Source of the DNA: Ooceraea biroi
Taxonomy: Eukaryota; Arthropoda; Insecta; Hymenoptera; Formicidae
Direction of reading: 5' to 3'
Length of the DNA stretch: 64,000 bases
Assembly: GCF_003672135.1 (NCBI RefSeq)
Contig: NC_039506.1
Location: 3,968,001-4,032,000, forward strand
The translations under genes were made by a program, and so were the position numbers. Below, piece after piece: positions 23,356 through 35,406 of this stretch (position 1 is its first letter; each line of letters opens with the position of its first letter). A model generated the notes under the pieces. It did no database searches. It saw only the letters and a list, made by a program, of their open reading frames with translations, and was not told where the DNA came from.

Positions 23356-26300
23356 CACTTAATTAATATATCTTTCAATGTATACTGAGAAGTTTTATTC
23401 CATTATTAATAATTAAAAAATTTTTAAGGAAGAAAAGGATTCGGTCCTGGGGAACAAGAATGGGGCTACGTTCAAGTACGCCCCTATGCGAATATGTTTT
23501 GGTGGCTTTATTATACTACGGCAAATGTGAATTCATACTACGATAGGCCATTAGTCATTTGGTTACAAGGTGGACCGGGTGCGTCCTCAACGTCATACGG
23601 AAATTTCGAAGAACTGGGTCCCCTCGACACAAACTTGAAACCAAGAAATTATACTTGGGTAATAATATGTGCAAAATTTATCATGTATATTATAATCATG
23701 AGATACATTAATTAAAAGAACTCGTGAGTATAGTCTATCATAAATATTTCTCCGATATTTCTGCTATAGGTCAAGGATTACAATGTTCTTTTCATTGATA
23801 ATCCTGTTGGAGCGGGTTTCAGTTATGCTGAAACTGCATCAGGATTTGTGAAGACAAATGCTGAGATCGCGAGTGACCTTGTAGAGTGTATGCGAGGATT
23901 CTACAAGCAATTACCGAAATTTCAAAATGTCCCGACGTATATTACCACGGAATCATACGGTGGCAAAATGGGTGCGGAGTTTGCACTTGTCTGGGATCGA
24001 GTAAGAAATACTATTAAGATTCCTTTTATTGTGTGCCTTATTTTTGTCGCCTTTTATGATTTTAAAGTTGTATTTTTTGGCAAACATTCTTGTGAAGTCG
24101 TAACGTATTTCAAGATTTCGATTTTATAATAGAAATGTTTTTCGCAGGAACAGAAAGCTGGCACCATCAAGAGCAATCTAAAAGGAGTCGCACTCGGAGA
24201 TGCTTGGATTTCTCCTATCGATTCTGTACTGACGTGGGCACCATTTTTACTCAGCACGGTATTATTTAATCATTCTTTACTGTATATGCTGTATAACAGC
24301 ATAAAAACAAGAGAAAAGACTCATTTTTTTAAAGATAATTTCAATTTTATTAAATTAAATTATTTAATAATTATTAAATAAAAACTTAAGATTTAAATTT
24401 TTCTTTCAATAGAGAAAAAAAATATTGATTTGGATCAGTTAATTATATGTACAATCAGTTATTTGTACATAAAATTTTCTTTGTTACTTACAAAACGTTT
24501 TTAGAAAATCCTTCAAAACTAACACATGTTTTATAGGGTATGGTTGACACGGAAGGTTTTAAAAAAATCGATGCCGCTGCTCAAAAGACAAAGAACCAAA
24601 TCGATTCTGGCGAATGGAAAGTGGCGACTGAATATTGGGCTCAAACCCAAAGCGTCGTTTTTAAAGAGACTTGTAACATCGACTTCTACAATATCCTTAC
24701 GAAAATAAGATGTCAAGATTCAACATTATATAATGTATTGGATGATGTACAGTCCTTTGACGAAGGTATACATAGCCATATGATACTATGTTATATAATG
24801 ATAAATATTGTCTTAGAATCCAATTATTGGAATGTCGAAATAATAAGTATAATTATAATCATCTATTTTTATAACAATTGTAGACACCATATATCGAAAT
24901 TTCATCCAACCTCAAGTTAGTTCAAGTATGTCGCTTGAAGATTTGATGAATGGTCCGGTGAAGAAAGCGCTCGGCCTTCAAATCTATCACGGCAACCAAT
25001 CGAGCACAGTTTTCGCTTACTTGAGAGAAGACTTTATGAAGCCTGTCATTCACACAGGTATCAGCTAAGAGTATGCCAAAAGAGTATCATTGAAACATAA
25101 ATAAAAAGAAAGAACTAGCGTGGATATTTACCACTTATTTTCAAGTAGAAAAAGCATAAAATATAGACGCCTTCGTCGGCCTCCAGACGGTTATTATTAT
25201 ACATTAGTATCGATGAATTCTCTTATATTCTTTTTGTTTCGATAAGATAGTAGATCAGTCATATTAAAACAATTTTTTTCCAGATTTCTTTACGCTGAAA
25301 AACCTATTCAAGAGTAATTTATATGTTGAATGAAGAAACTGAATTTATATGTTTAATAAAAATTTTTTACAGTCTTACAAACTCATATTTGCATTTCAAT
25401 AGAATGGACACGTCTGATTCACATCTGCATTAATTTATTGTGCAATCTTTTGAAGTTAAGAACATTCAACATTAGTTTTAAATACTGACTTACTGATTTT
25501 GAATTCGCAAAATGAAATATCTATAAATTATAATAATATATGAATTTCTACAAACGTAAATCTCTCTCTATAAATTTATTGTTGTTATATGTATAATGAT
25601 ATGTAATCTGATATTCATTTACATTATTTTGAAATCCGATTTTTCGCGAAATAAATATTTATTATTCCTCTGTAATGGCAGTAATCGTTTTTCATAATGT
25701 AATCTAATCGTCGAAATATAAATATCTTGTTTTAGTGGAACTGTTACTTAATGAAACCAATTTGGATGTATTCGTATATACCGGGCATATGGACTTAATT
25801 GTCGATACACCGGGTAAGTCAATATCGTCAGTTTACTACCGTACTGTTAGCATATCGTCATGTGAGCATTGTATTTCGTTGTTTTCATTATAATCTTGTA
25901 TAATCCTTGGTATTGATGTATTCTTACTTTTAGGTACTCTTCTCTGGGTTGAAAAACTAAAATGGAAAGGAGCCAACACCTGGAAAAACTCAGCTAGATA
26001 TCCGCTCTTCGCTGAAGGCTTTGTCGAGGGTTATTCCAAGGCTCAAGATAACTTCAGAATGTATTGGGTCAACAGAGCCGGACATATGGTACGCATACAT
26101 ACCAAGCGCTTTCTCTCCTCTCATTTAACTTCCGTATTTATAATAATACAACCGCAAGCGATTCTCGAGCTTAATTTGCGAGGAGCAAATTCTAAATCGA
26201 AACAGAGGTTGATTCAGACGTTGATTTGGTTCATGCGTAACGTTGTCGCAACTTGTGCAAAGAAGATTTCATCACTAATAGGTTTTCATGTTACGTTACG

Positions 26301-26576
26301 ATTACTCATCATGATGAAGAAACATATGACAGTGAACAAAATTGCGATTACTGATTTGGCATTATTTATTATCTCATAAGCTTAAGATAGTAATCTTACA
26401 TGAGTAATATATACATACATATTAATATAAATGTAGATATTATAATTTTTTATTAATTGTGTTGTTCATTATTATAGGTTCCAAGAGACAATCCAGCAGC
26501 TATGGAAAAAATTTTACAGGACTTCACACGCAACGCGAATAAACGAACGAAAGTAAAAGCTGACGTTTTCAGCTGA
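22727..26576 (+). CDS. Serine carboxypeptidase, SCPEP1 (retinoid-inducible carboxypeptidase)-like
   Basis: A nine-exon S10-family serine carboxypeptidase: 22727-22784, 23429-23658, 23770-24000, 24148-24258, 24537-24765, 24884-25057, 25736-25813, 25934-26088, 26478-26576. All junctions are GT-AG and the phases agree, giving 454 aa, close to vertebrate SCPEP1. An N-terminal signal peptide (MQSFLVYTLAVLFLVSGSIG) points to the secretory or lysosomal route. The family's WLQGGPGASS oxyanion-region motif is present. So is the catalytic triad: Ser158 in TESYGGKM, Asp364 in TGHMDLIVDTPG, His421 in NRAGHMVPRD. The enzyme should therefore be active, removing C-terminal residues from peptides. A possible poly(A) signal AATAAA lies at 26891-26900. 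Intron 6 holds a partial copy of the 3' flank (see findings). A gene symbol is withheld because orthology within this multi-copy insect family is not certain. Confidence 0.95.
23054..23099. repeat. Short hairpin in carboxypeptidase intron 1
   Basis: The arms CCTGTTTTTGTTAGGATGAC and its near-complement (two mismatches) flank the 5-nt loop TTTAG. It is too short for a typical pre-miRNA and is probably a small palindromic repeat. Confidence 0.5.
23325..23350. repeat. (TA)n microsatellite
   Basis: About 13 TA units in intron 1 of the carboxypeptidase gene, roughly 80 bp before exon 2. Confidence 0.9.
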
Positions 26577-27680
26577 TTACATATGTAAATCACTATATCG
26601 TAACGTTATTTAGTTAAAAAATAATTTTTTATAAACGTAGTAATAACTTAAATTAATTAAATGTAAAAACTACTTATTAAAAAATAATTTATACGTTAAA
26701 TTGAGAAACTGAATTCATATGTTTAATTAAAAAACAGAATGTTTTATAATTTACTCATATTTGCATTTCAATGGAATGGACGTCTAATTCATCTGTATTA
26801 ATTTATTGTGCAACCTTTTGAAATTAAAAGGATTCAGTACTTACAAAACATAAAGTTTTTTCACTAAACTGACTAAAAGGTCACAGATACAATAAATAAA
26901 AAAATTCATAGATTGTAAAATTGATTATCACATTATAATTGCTTAAAATCAGAAGCATTTTTGGCTTTATGATAAATATGACTTTTTAACATCTTCTCCG
27001 AAGTACACACGTACGTGTCTTTACATTGATCGCGAACAAGTCCGAGACTAGGAAGATGCTTCCGAGAAACTATTCGCCTTTGGTATAATTACCACAACAC
27101 TGTTTAGATATTGGCGCGGTTATACTACCGACGCGGGTGTTGAAACAGCATATGTGTAAACAGCAATAAAACATGTAGTGCGGTCCCGGATAGGTAATCT
27201 CCTCCCCACGAGAGAATAAACGGGAGTTCCCTCGAACCAGGATGGAAGACGACGATGGGCGGAGTTGTGCCAACCTCTAAATCCTCGTATCAAATTAAAC
27301 ATCCTTCGTTGGAGAACTGGATGCACCGAAGTTTCGACGAGTCTGTGTCCTAATCGACGGAGTACCATCGTATCCGCTACCTCATTCGGATGATTATATC
27401 AGTGTAAATCGTGATCCTGCCTTATACCTCAAACGGAGGAACTTCGTAATAATACTTGGCAGTATGAAGAACGTGACAACTTTAACGCAATTTTAATTTT
27501 GTGATCTGGATTACGTACGTAGTGTCTGGCGTGGATTCTCGATAAGCGTGCCATCGCGAAAAAGGACCACGCAATTACAAGGAATTACGCAATTTTTCCA
27601 GTTTCTAGCCATCAAAGTTATTCTGCAAAACGTATAACGACGCGTAGTCTTCCTACTCTGGATGTTCAAAAAAATTCTCG
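26577..27680. other. Spacer between carboxypeptidase and forkhead genes
   Basis: The left part is the AT-rich 3' flank of the carboxypeptidase gene. The part from about 27000 is GC-richer and should hold the 5' UTR and promoter of the forkhead gene. Minus-strand frames at 27070-27368 overlap each other in different frames and are not accepted. Confidence 0.5.
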
Positions 27681-29987
27681 ATGCAGCCGAACGGTAATCT
27701 CCAAGTACAAAGAGTCTTTGAAGATGCGAAGAATCAGGCGTACGATGTACATCGACGCGATGAGTCTTGGTGCGTTTTCTCGATTGAGAAAATATTCCCT
27801 GAGGCGTGCACAGTGAGACACGTCTGCGGATTCACAACCGTTCCGGAAATGTTGCGAGCTAGCGTTTCCTGGCCGACTTTATGTCAAGCGTCGCTTTCCT
27901 GGCCGATACCAGCGATCGGTTACAAGACTATACCGCACTACGAGAAGCCTCCGTATTCGTACATTGCCCTGATAGCGATGGCCATCAATTCGTCGCCGAA
28001 ACGACGATTGACGCTCTCCGGAATTTACAAGTTCATCATGGACAAGTTTCCTTACTACAGGGAGAATCGGCAGGGTTGGCAAAACAGCATAAGACATAAT
28101 CTCAGTCTGAACGACTGCTTCGTGAAGATCCCACGGGACAAGACGAGCGTGGATCACGAAGAGGATCACACGGCAGGGAAAGGCAGTTACTGGACGTTGG
28201 ATCCATCCGCCAGCGAGATGTTCGAACAAGGCAATTACAGGCGTAGAAGAACGAAGCGACAACGAGCTTTCGCTCATAGGAAGCAGAAGCCTGCGGAAAT
28301 ACCGGTATGAAGAATTTAATGTTTCATGAGAGAGTGCATTCTCTGCTACGTTGCTTAACTTTTGAGGATATAATGGTGCCTTCAAGATCCAGGTGTCATA
28401 TACCTTAATGTTTCCATTCTTATTGTTAGACATTGTTAGATCGAATTTCCCATACAGCACGCAAAGATTGCATATATATTGCAGGAATCTTCCACCGCAA
28501 CGTAGCGACATTGCAAATTCACTGCGAAATGTTTCTGCAGCATTGCTATGGGATTGCAGGAATGTGAAAATGTCCGCTTTTCGGAACATTGCAACGAAAC
28601 GTCATAATAATATTGCAATGTAATGAATTTGCAATAATTATAATTATTCATTATTATATACTTTAAATATTTTTATTTATATAACTTCAATATTTTTATT
28701 TATTAACATAAATAGACAATTATATGTAATATAACAATAGTAATAAAAAATTAAATAAACATTTTCTCTATTTTTGTTATAAAAAAGTAACTGTTCTTTA
28801 TAAAAAAAACTTAAAAATCCTCTTCTTGAGATATTATTTTTCCTTTAATTATGTTAAAATATTTTTCCTTTAATTAAATAATTGAATCTTCTTCGTTTTT
28901 GTTTGTATGTTGCCTGTAAAAATAAAATAGGAATTAAAATTCATGTATTAGCATAAAATTACATAAAAATATACATATACTGCAAGTATGTATAGAATTA
29001 TATGTAAAATGACATACTTTGATCTCTCAATCCTAACCGGAGCTCGAGCAAGCCACTTGGAAATGCATTCAGCAATTTCTGCATCAGTGGCATGATTGTG
29101 TATTTCACGAACAGCTTCTATAACAGAAAAAGTTATTAAAAATATTACAACTATTAAGATGCAGTTTTTTAATGAATTTCCATAATTTTGAGGTTATAGT
29201 GATATAAACTGTGAGATAGGCAAATAGAGATTCTCTATTATAATTAATAGATACAAGATTTTAACAGCACACAAGTGCTATAATGAGACATAATATTATA
29301 AAAAAGTACTTACCTTTTTCTTTTACGTAACTACTTTCCTTTAGAATGATGCTGGCGTCATACACCACTATGTTCTTTAGATAATCGAAAGAGACAAACA
29401 CCGCATACGCATATTACCGAGTTCAGATTCTGGTCATCATACATCATTGGTCGAATAGATTTGGACGAATCTCGTTAGGATAGGAAGACTCCAATGTTTT
29501 AATAAAATGAATTATTAATATTAATTAATTAAAAATTTTGATTGTGCAATGTTTCCGAAATATTAATGTCATGTTGCTGCAAGTGTGTTGGTATTTTGCG
29601 GATATATATCTCTGCAATGTCTTTGTACTGTTGCATTGCAATTTGCAACGTTGCAACGTTGCTGCAATGTTGGTGCAAGCTTCTGTGCTGTATGGGTTAG
29701 ATGAAATATATCATGCTAATGTGTACAATTCTATTAGCAATTGATAAAATATTTATGATATTGAAATGTGATCTTGATTACAGGTGCCAACCGAATTTTT
29801 ATCCAATTTGACAAAGTACCAAGGGAAATTTCAGAAACAATGCAAATTTAATGAAATCAATGGAGAAAACGTCGCTGTGAGGGATACTGAAACTGTATAC
29901 ACGGATTCTTCAGGAGACATTACTAAAACTATGATGTTTAGCATCGATAACATTTTACGAAAATCTACGCGAGATTCGAAAATATAA
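27681..29987 (+). CDS. Forkhead-box (FOX) transcription factor, class uncertain (FoxL1/FoxE-like)
   Basis: Exons 27681-28304 and 29784-29987, joined in phase 0 (donor CCG|GTATGA, acceptor TTACAG), give 275 aa. Residues 89-194 are a complete forkhead winged-helix domain: KPPYSYIALIAMAI, helix-3 GWQNSIRHNLSLNDCF, wing region GKGSYWTLDP, basic tail NYRRRRTKRQR. This predicts a nuclear, sequence-specific DNA-binding factor. Wing 1 has an insertion of about 11 residues (TSVDHEEDHTA, about 155-165) between PRDK and GKGSYW. The C-terminal exon encodes FSIDNIL (260-266), matching the eh1 motif FxIxxIL that recruits Groucho/TLE corepressors, so a repressor role is likely. The domain resembles FoxL1, FoxE and FoxQ2 types and I cannot assign a class. 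Poly(A)-like AATAAA sites follow at 30278 and 30289. The intron contains a transposon. Confidence 0.92.
28449..29696. mobile_element. Inverted-repeat DNA transposon inside the forkhead intron
   Basis: The ends are exact inverted copies, CCCATACAGCAC at 28449-28460 and GTGCTGTATGGG at 29685-29696. Both subterminal regions (about 170 bp each) are rich in TGCAA motifs such as GCAACGTTGCAACG. No target-site duplication is obvious. The interior carries minus-strand exons of an unidentified protein. It looks like an internally deleted, non-autonomous element. The superfamily could not be assigned. Confidence 0.65.
28874..29412 (-). pseudogene. Three spliced exons of an unidentified protein within the transposon
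   Basis: Three minus-strand segments join perfectly in frame by GT-AG introns: about 29314-29412, 29018-29117 and 28874-28913. Peptide segments are FDYLKNIVVYDASIILKE, then EAVREIHNHATDAEIAEC and KWLARAPVRIERSK, then KQHTNKNEEDSII and a TAA stop. Junction phases agree (G|AA, AA|G). The frame is closed by a stop just upstream of 29412 and no start codon is visible, so only the C-terminal part survives. It is probably the remnant of the transposon's own protein, less likely captured host exons. I do not recognise the family. Confidence 0.55.
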
Positions 29988-31933
29988 GTCTATACATAGC
30001 TCTTATTGAAATTATTTTCATAACTTTGATATACTATTAATATAAATTGATATAGTATTAATCAGTGATATTAAAAAATTTTTCATATTAAAACTAAACA
30101 CCAAATCTTATTATAATACATTTTCTCTCTTTATCTCTCTTTCTCTTATTTTTTTATATTACATTATATTATGTTAACATCATATTTAGAATTGTAAATG
30201 ATTTTATTTATCATAAAAATATGTTCAGTAAGAACAATAGTTTAACTTCGAAATTATTCTATGTAAAGATCGTTATAAATAAAAGTTAATAAATATACAT
30301 ATACATACATATATTTAGAGTAATTCTTATTCTTTGAAGTGAAAAGCTTGGCTAAAAGCAACTCATTTTCAAAGTAAACTAATAATTAAATAAACAAAGG
30401 AGAAAACGATAGAATTGTTGACGATATTAACAGAAAAGCAGCTGCACAGTGGCAACAGCTGCAGTAATGACAGAGGAGAACATTTATGCATTTTTACTCA
30501 CATATACAATTACTAATAATTATTCGTCTTGAACGTATATCTATTTATAAATTGATATACTTGGAATAGAATTTCTGCTATTCATAGTTGTTAGAATAAG
30601 GTTAAAAAGAACAAGGTTCGAATGGTGCAATTAATACACAATAATCGCTACACCTTCTTCGTCGGTCTATTATTAGTTGCCTTGATTACATGTTTTCGTC
30701 TAATCATCCCATTGCGATCAATTTCTGATACCAAAATATTTCGAATATTACGCTCGAGTTAAGTAACAATTCTGCTATTCTAATTTTTGTACTCACTTTG
30801 TTTTCTTCCTCTGTTAGTCCCTCGAAAAGAAAAAGAAACGCTGTAAGTAACCTGTCTTTTGTTAGCTGCATAGAATGAAACGAAATGTACAGACCGAACG
30901 ATCGCATAGATTGAGCCTATCGATTGTCCCGATACTTCGAGACTCGATAGGTCAGTTTAGATAGGTTTCAAATCCAGAATAGTTATGGAACGCATCATGG
31001 CGGCTGGATTGTGCGGTATTTCGCGGTTATTGCTGCGTTACGGTGCGTCTCGAGCGCGAAAGATCGTGCCATTGTAAAGTATCGGGCTTTTTATCGCAAC
31101 GCATTGTGCAGTGCATCCTATTGTACAGAATCACCGTGTTGTGCATCAATCACCGTAATGGCAGCGCATCGACGAGCGCCGGTTTCTCTCTGCGGCTGGA
31201 GTCGATCGAAATCTTCTTCGCATATTTCACCCGGTTCCCACGGCGAAGCGCAGCGAAAGTGCAATCAATGTTGGTGATCATCACCAAGTACGTACATGCC
31301 GTTATTCTGCAGCTATTCTGCTCTGTAATATATTATTTTCTGCATTTACATTGCATTATAATACATCGCAGTAAGACTTTCGAATCGCCGTTGAGTCTGC
31401 TATTGTTTAATAATTAATGCAAAGAGAAAAAATCTTTATATCTCTCATGTCTGAAATTATTAATTGTTCATCTCCGTGTGAAGTTCGTGTGGTCACATAA
31501 TACTTTCACAAATCAGGACCTTTCTTATTTATTTTTCTCCCATTGTTTCTTTAAATAGCATTGCAAGGTTATTTTACTTAACGTAATAAAATCAATTTAT
31601 ATTCCACAAATATTTGAACCAAGGTCCGTTGACCGCAGGTGACGCTCTACTATGCCGACAATCGGCTATATCAAAAGTTTTTGGCAACGCACTGCTTGAT
31701 CATTATAAAATTTTGTTCAGGATTGGTGATCTGAACAACGTCTAAAAATGATACATTGTTGCTGAATTGCGAATAAGAATTGTTTAATCCTTTAAAAGTA
31801 TATTTTTTATAAAGCATATATATTACATAAATAATACTTTATGAAAAGCGCATGTTAAATTAACAATGATATAATATCTAATAGATGTGTACTGCTTTTG
31901 TACCATTAGATTGCACCGTTTGTTTCATACGAT
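29988..31933. other. Intergenic spacer with a GC-richer patch
   Basis: The first part is the AT-rich 3' flank of the forkhead gene. Around 30960-31290 the composition becomes GC-richer. A 26-codon frame (about 30998-31078, starting MAAGLCGISRLLL) and a donor-like GTACGT near 31288 hint at a promoter or untranslated first exon. No downstream plus-strand exon was found, so no gene is claimed. Confidence 0.4.
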
Positions 31934-33168
31934 TTACTTGAGTTCTATTTTGCAATCCGGTAGAGCTTCTGCAAGTTCCTTTCTGAGCGAAGCTTTATCG
32001 TTTAAATATGGCATACCAGCAAGCTTCAAAGTCTTCAGATTTCTATAAAATAGGAAAATAAAAAATATAAGACAGGCAGCTTTTAATATTGTAATGCTAT
32101 ATAGATAAAAAACTACATACTTTAGATTTTTCAAGCTACGCACTCCTTCGTCAGTTATACTCTTACAATCACTAATTTCAAGAGTAGTTAAGGTGTCCTT
32201 TACTGCAGACAGTAATGGCAAAGCAGTGTTGTACAAGTAGAAACAACGTACCAGTTTTATCTCATCGATATATCTGCAACCAACTGAATTTTTCTAAGTA
32301 ATAATATTACAAGAAAATCTTTTATATATATATTAGAATAGCTTTTTGAGAAGTATATAGAAACTTGCTTACGAGATATAAATGAATTTTAAGCTAAAAA
32401 TAATATTTAACAAATGTTGAATATAATACAGATTTTGCTAATATTTGTAATTATCTATTTAACAAAGATTTTAGACTAATATTTTTAATTTCAAACAAAT
32501 ATGCCATCGAATTTTATTATCGTTACCAAGAATGTGTCTTTGCAAAATGTTTCTGCAAAATAACATAACAATTTATCATTTTCTACACATATAACACATA
32601 CTAACCAAAATGTGGAAATCCTACGTGAGTTATTCCAGAATCTGTAGCATCTACAGCTTGAATATAATGTCGAGTTTCTTCTGATGGTAAATTATTATAA
32701 TTTTCCAAGTGTTGTGAAAAGCCTTTCCATCTGACACTGGCACCATTCCTCAAGAGCCATTCGGCACAAGCACGATCAGGACCAAGTGACTGAATTCTTT
32801 CATTGTCCACTCTCAAAATAATTGTTGTTTTGAAAATTACATATACGCAAACTGCGTTACAATTAATATAACATGAATAGAATTTATTAATTACCTGTTA
32901 AATATTATGGTTAACCAATAGAAGAATCCTCTTTTAGGCGTTTTTCTGCAATGATTTGTAATAGCTAGCAATCCATTTAGTGTCTGCAACATTTATAATA
33001 TCATGAAGGAGTAATAAAATTGTATATTTATAACAAAAGATATAATCTACCCTACTACTAATTACAAAATAAATTTTTATTAGCATTCTGTTTATGAAAA
33101 ATAATATAATAGATAACAGAAACAGAACAAAATATTATAAAACAAAATGAACATACTTGTAGCATCAT
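31934..33168 (-). CDS. ATP synthase subunit s / DMAC2L-like mitochondrial protein (factor B)
   Basis: Five exons: 33157-33168, 32895-32983, 32606-32811, 32121-32283, 31934-32042. The phases are consistent and give 192 aa, near the usual length of about 200. Conserved features are the IFNRVDNERI segment, GPDRACAEWLLRNGA, the block IQAVDATDSGITHVGF, and a C-terminal leucine-rich-repeat region (LTTLEISDCKSITDEGVRSL, LKTLKLAGMPYL). These match mammalian coupling factor B, which is imported into mitochondria and associates with the ATP synthase membrane sector. The first exon codes only four residues (MMLQ). The four neighbouring genes to the right share its strand. Confidence 0.92.
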
Positions 33169-33861
33169 TGCTTCTGTTTGTTATGACGTAATCTCAGCTG
33201 TGATACCATTCATATATAATTTGATTTGATTTATATCATTCTTTAGTCTCTCTTGATCTTTTTTTTATTAATTTCTTATCTATAAATATTCTTCTGGAGA
33301 AGAGTGTTAAATGATCATTATTTATCAGTCAACCTTTATGAACCTTTATTAAATAAGACAACTACAAGCACTGACGATGTATTATTAAAGATCGCCAACT
33401 CTGTATACGTTTTCGTGACTACCAAGTGCGTTCGGCAATACTGTTTTGAGGAGTATTGACGTTATCAACATCCTAGTTCATATAAATGTTTTGGACGTTT
33501 ATTTTAGAACACAATATTAAATTTACAATTTATAATTATTTTGGTAGCTTGTAAACGTGTATGCACATATTTATGTCGCATTATTACATGCTTCTATGAA
33601 AATGTAATCTTGTGGACAAAAAGCAGTTGTAATAATAATAATATATTCAGCATTCTTTAAATATTATCAGATAATATGGATCTGATAATGAAAAGATAGA
33701 AAATAAATCATACTAAATTGATAAGAAAATTATATGAAGTTTAAGATAATGTTTGTAACAAAGAACACAAAATATAATATCTAATAATTTTTATTATTAA
33801 ACTAATAACACATACTAATGGTATTACTAAAAATATTTAAATAGTATACTTTTGGCTTCTG
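33169..33861. other. Short intergenic spacer
   Basis: AT-rich sequence between the DMAC2L-like start and the acetyltransferase stop. It must hold the promoter of the former and the 3' end of the latter; no distinct element is recognised. Confidence 0.5.
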
Positions 33862-34553
33862 TTATTCACATTCAGATACCAATCTTTTCAAATCAGAGAA
33901 ACGGTAGTAATGCCAGTTTTCTGTAACCGTCAGATCACTAGCTCCATACTTTTTATAAAACTCTGTTGCTGGGTTCCACTTGAGAACCATGAACTCCATT
34001 TTACAGCAACCGTTTTCAATCGCTTCCTACAAAAAGTTTGTAATAGAACACATTACATGGATATTTATAAAATATTTTAATAAGGCATACTTTTGCAACA
34101 GATTTTAAGAGTCTAATGCCAATGTGCTTTCCTCGGAACTCTGGTGTCACATAGAGATCCTCCAAGAACATGGCCTTTCCACACCATGTAGAATAAGCAT
34201 AAAAAAAGAGAGCATAACCAATGACTTTTTCATTAAATGTTGCCACATTGCAAAAAAATAATGGCTGCCCATCGAAACCATCCCTTTCCAGAGCTGAACA
34301 TAATGTTTTTATGATATAGCATTCCTTTAAGTAACTTGTGAATTATGATATAAAAGTGTACATAAATCTTACTCTTGCAATCAAGTTTTGGTCCATCGGA
34401 CATCTTTTCAAAGTCTGCTAATTCCTATAAAATAATATTTTTCATAATGTTTGGCATATCTATTATCGTTATTAACAGATATCTTACCTGTATAAGTGCT
34501 ATGATGGCCACACAATCCTCACGTCTAGCCTTTCGTATAATTACTTCAGCCAT
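33862..34553 (-). CDS. Diamine / thialysine N-acetyltransferase (SSAT-like, GNAT family)
   Basis: Four exons, 34488-34553, 34373-34424, 34091-34293 and 33862-34026, with matching phases, encode 161 aa (the family is about 170). It is a single-domain GNAT. Visible family signatures are an N-terminal MAEVIIRKARREDC strand-helix start, SDGPKL, the FLEDLYVTPEFRG segment, the acetyl-CoA loop RGKHIGIRLL (93-102), and the C-terminal WNPATEFYKKYGA and ENWHYYRF blocks typical of spermidine/spermine and thialysine acetyltransferases. It should acetylate small amines such as polyamines or thialysine with acetyl-CoA in the cytosol. The acetyl-CoA loop has His where many relatives have Gly. The choice between SSAT1-like and SSAT2-like substrate preference cannot be made here. 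Confidence 0.93.
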
Positions 34554-35406
34554 TATCAATTGTCTATACGAATTATGACTTCGTATATTGTAATAACCAC
34601 AAATATTTCAAAATTTTTTAAGGAAACACTTTATGCAATTGAAGAGAGTTAGACTTACGAATCTTTAAAATCTAGGTCGATTTACATATGTTTGACTGAT
34701 CCGTAAAGATGTTTTTTCTTTCGATACGTTTCGATATGGAAGACGCAAGGAGCGTAAGAATCTCGTCACACTGGTCATGTATACATTATCTTATCAAGTT
34801 ATCACATATGCATTTAAGATATACTCGTGTGAGTATACAATGCGTAACGTGAAAATATTAATTTAAAAGTTGTTCAAATGCAGTACGTACTTACTTCACA
34901 CTGATTTTCTCGATTATTTTTATTAAATATAATCGTGGTTACATAGGATATATTAAAAATGGATTATTTAATTACTTTATATTTTTGTTCACAGACTTTT
35001 TAAACGTTTGTATTATATATTACCTTGTTGACATTTTTATAACTTTTTAGATTTAAAAAAACATAAAATTTCTAATTCAAATTTTTATTTTAGAAATAAT
35101 TACATATGTGTAGTTAGGTGAAAATGATAAATAGTCGATGCAAAATCACAGCGATGCGAAGATCACTGTAAAACATAAATTTACGTAATTTTTTGATGTT
35201 TGCAACGTCGCAAAAGTATAAACCTAAGCATTACACATATATCTTTTATATGTATATGTATATATATACAAAGTATCTAAATATAAATTACTTTATATTA
35301 TTATTGAACTTCGCATTGTGCTAATCAAAAATACAAATCATCTCTAAGAACACCATCATGTATTATTCGTTTCACGATGTTTCTCACAATGCAGACTAGG
35401 TGGATG
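34554..35406. other. Intergenic spacer
   Basis: AT-rich region between the acetyltransferase start and the ATG4 stop. Nothing else is recognised. Confidence 0.5.

Noticed and set aside
27070..27368. Minus-strand frames upstream of the forkhead gene
   Set aside because: Two overlapping frames with no domain; the position suits the forkhead promoter and 5' UTR.
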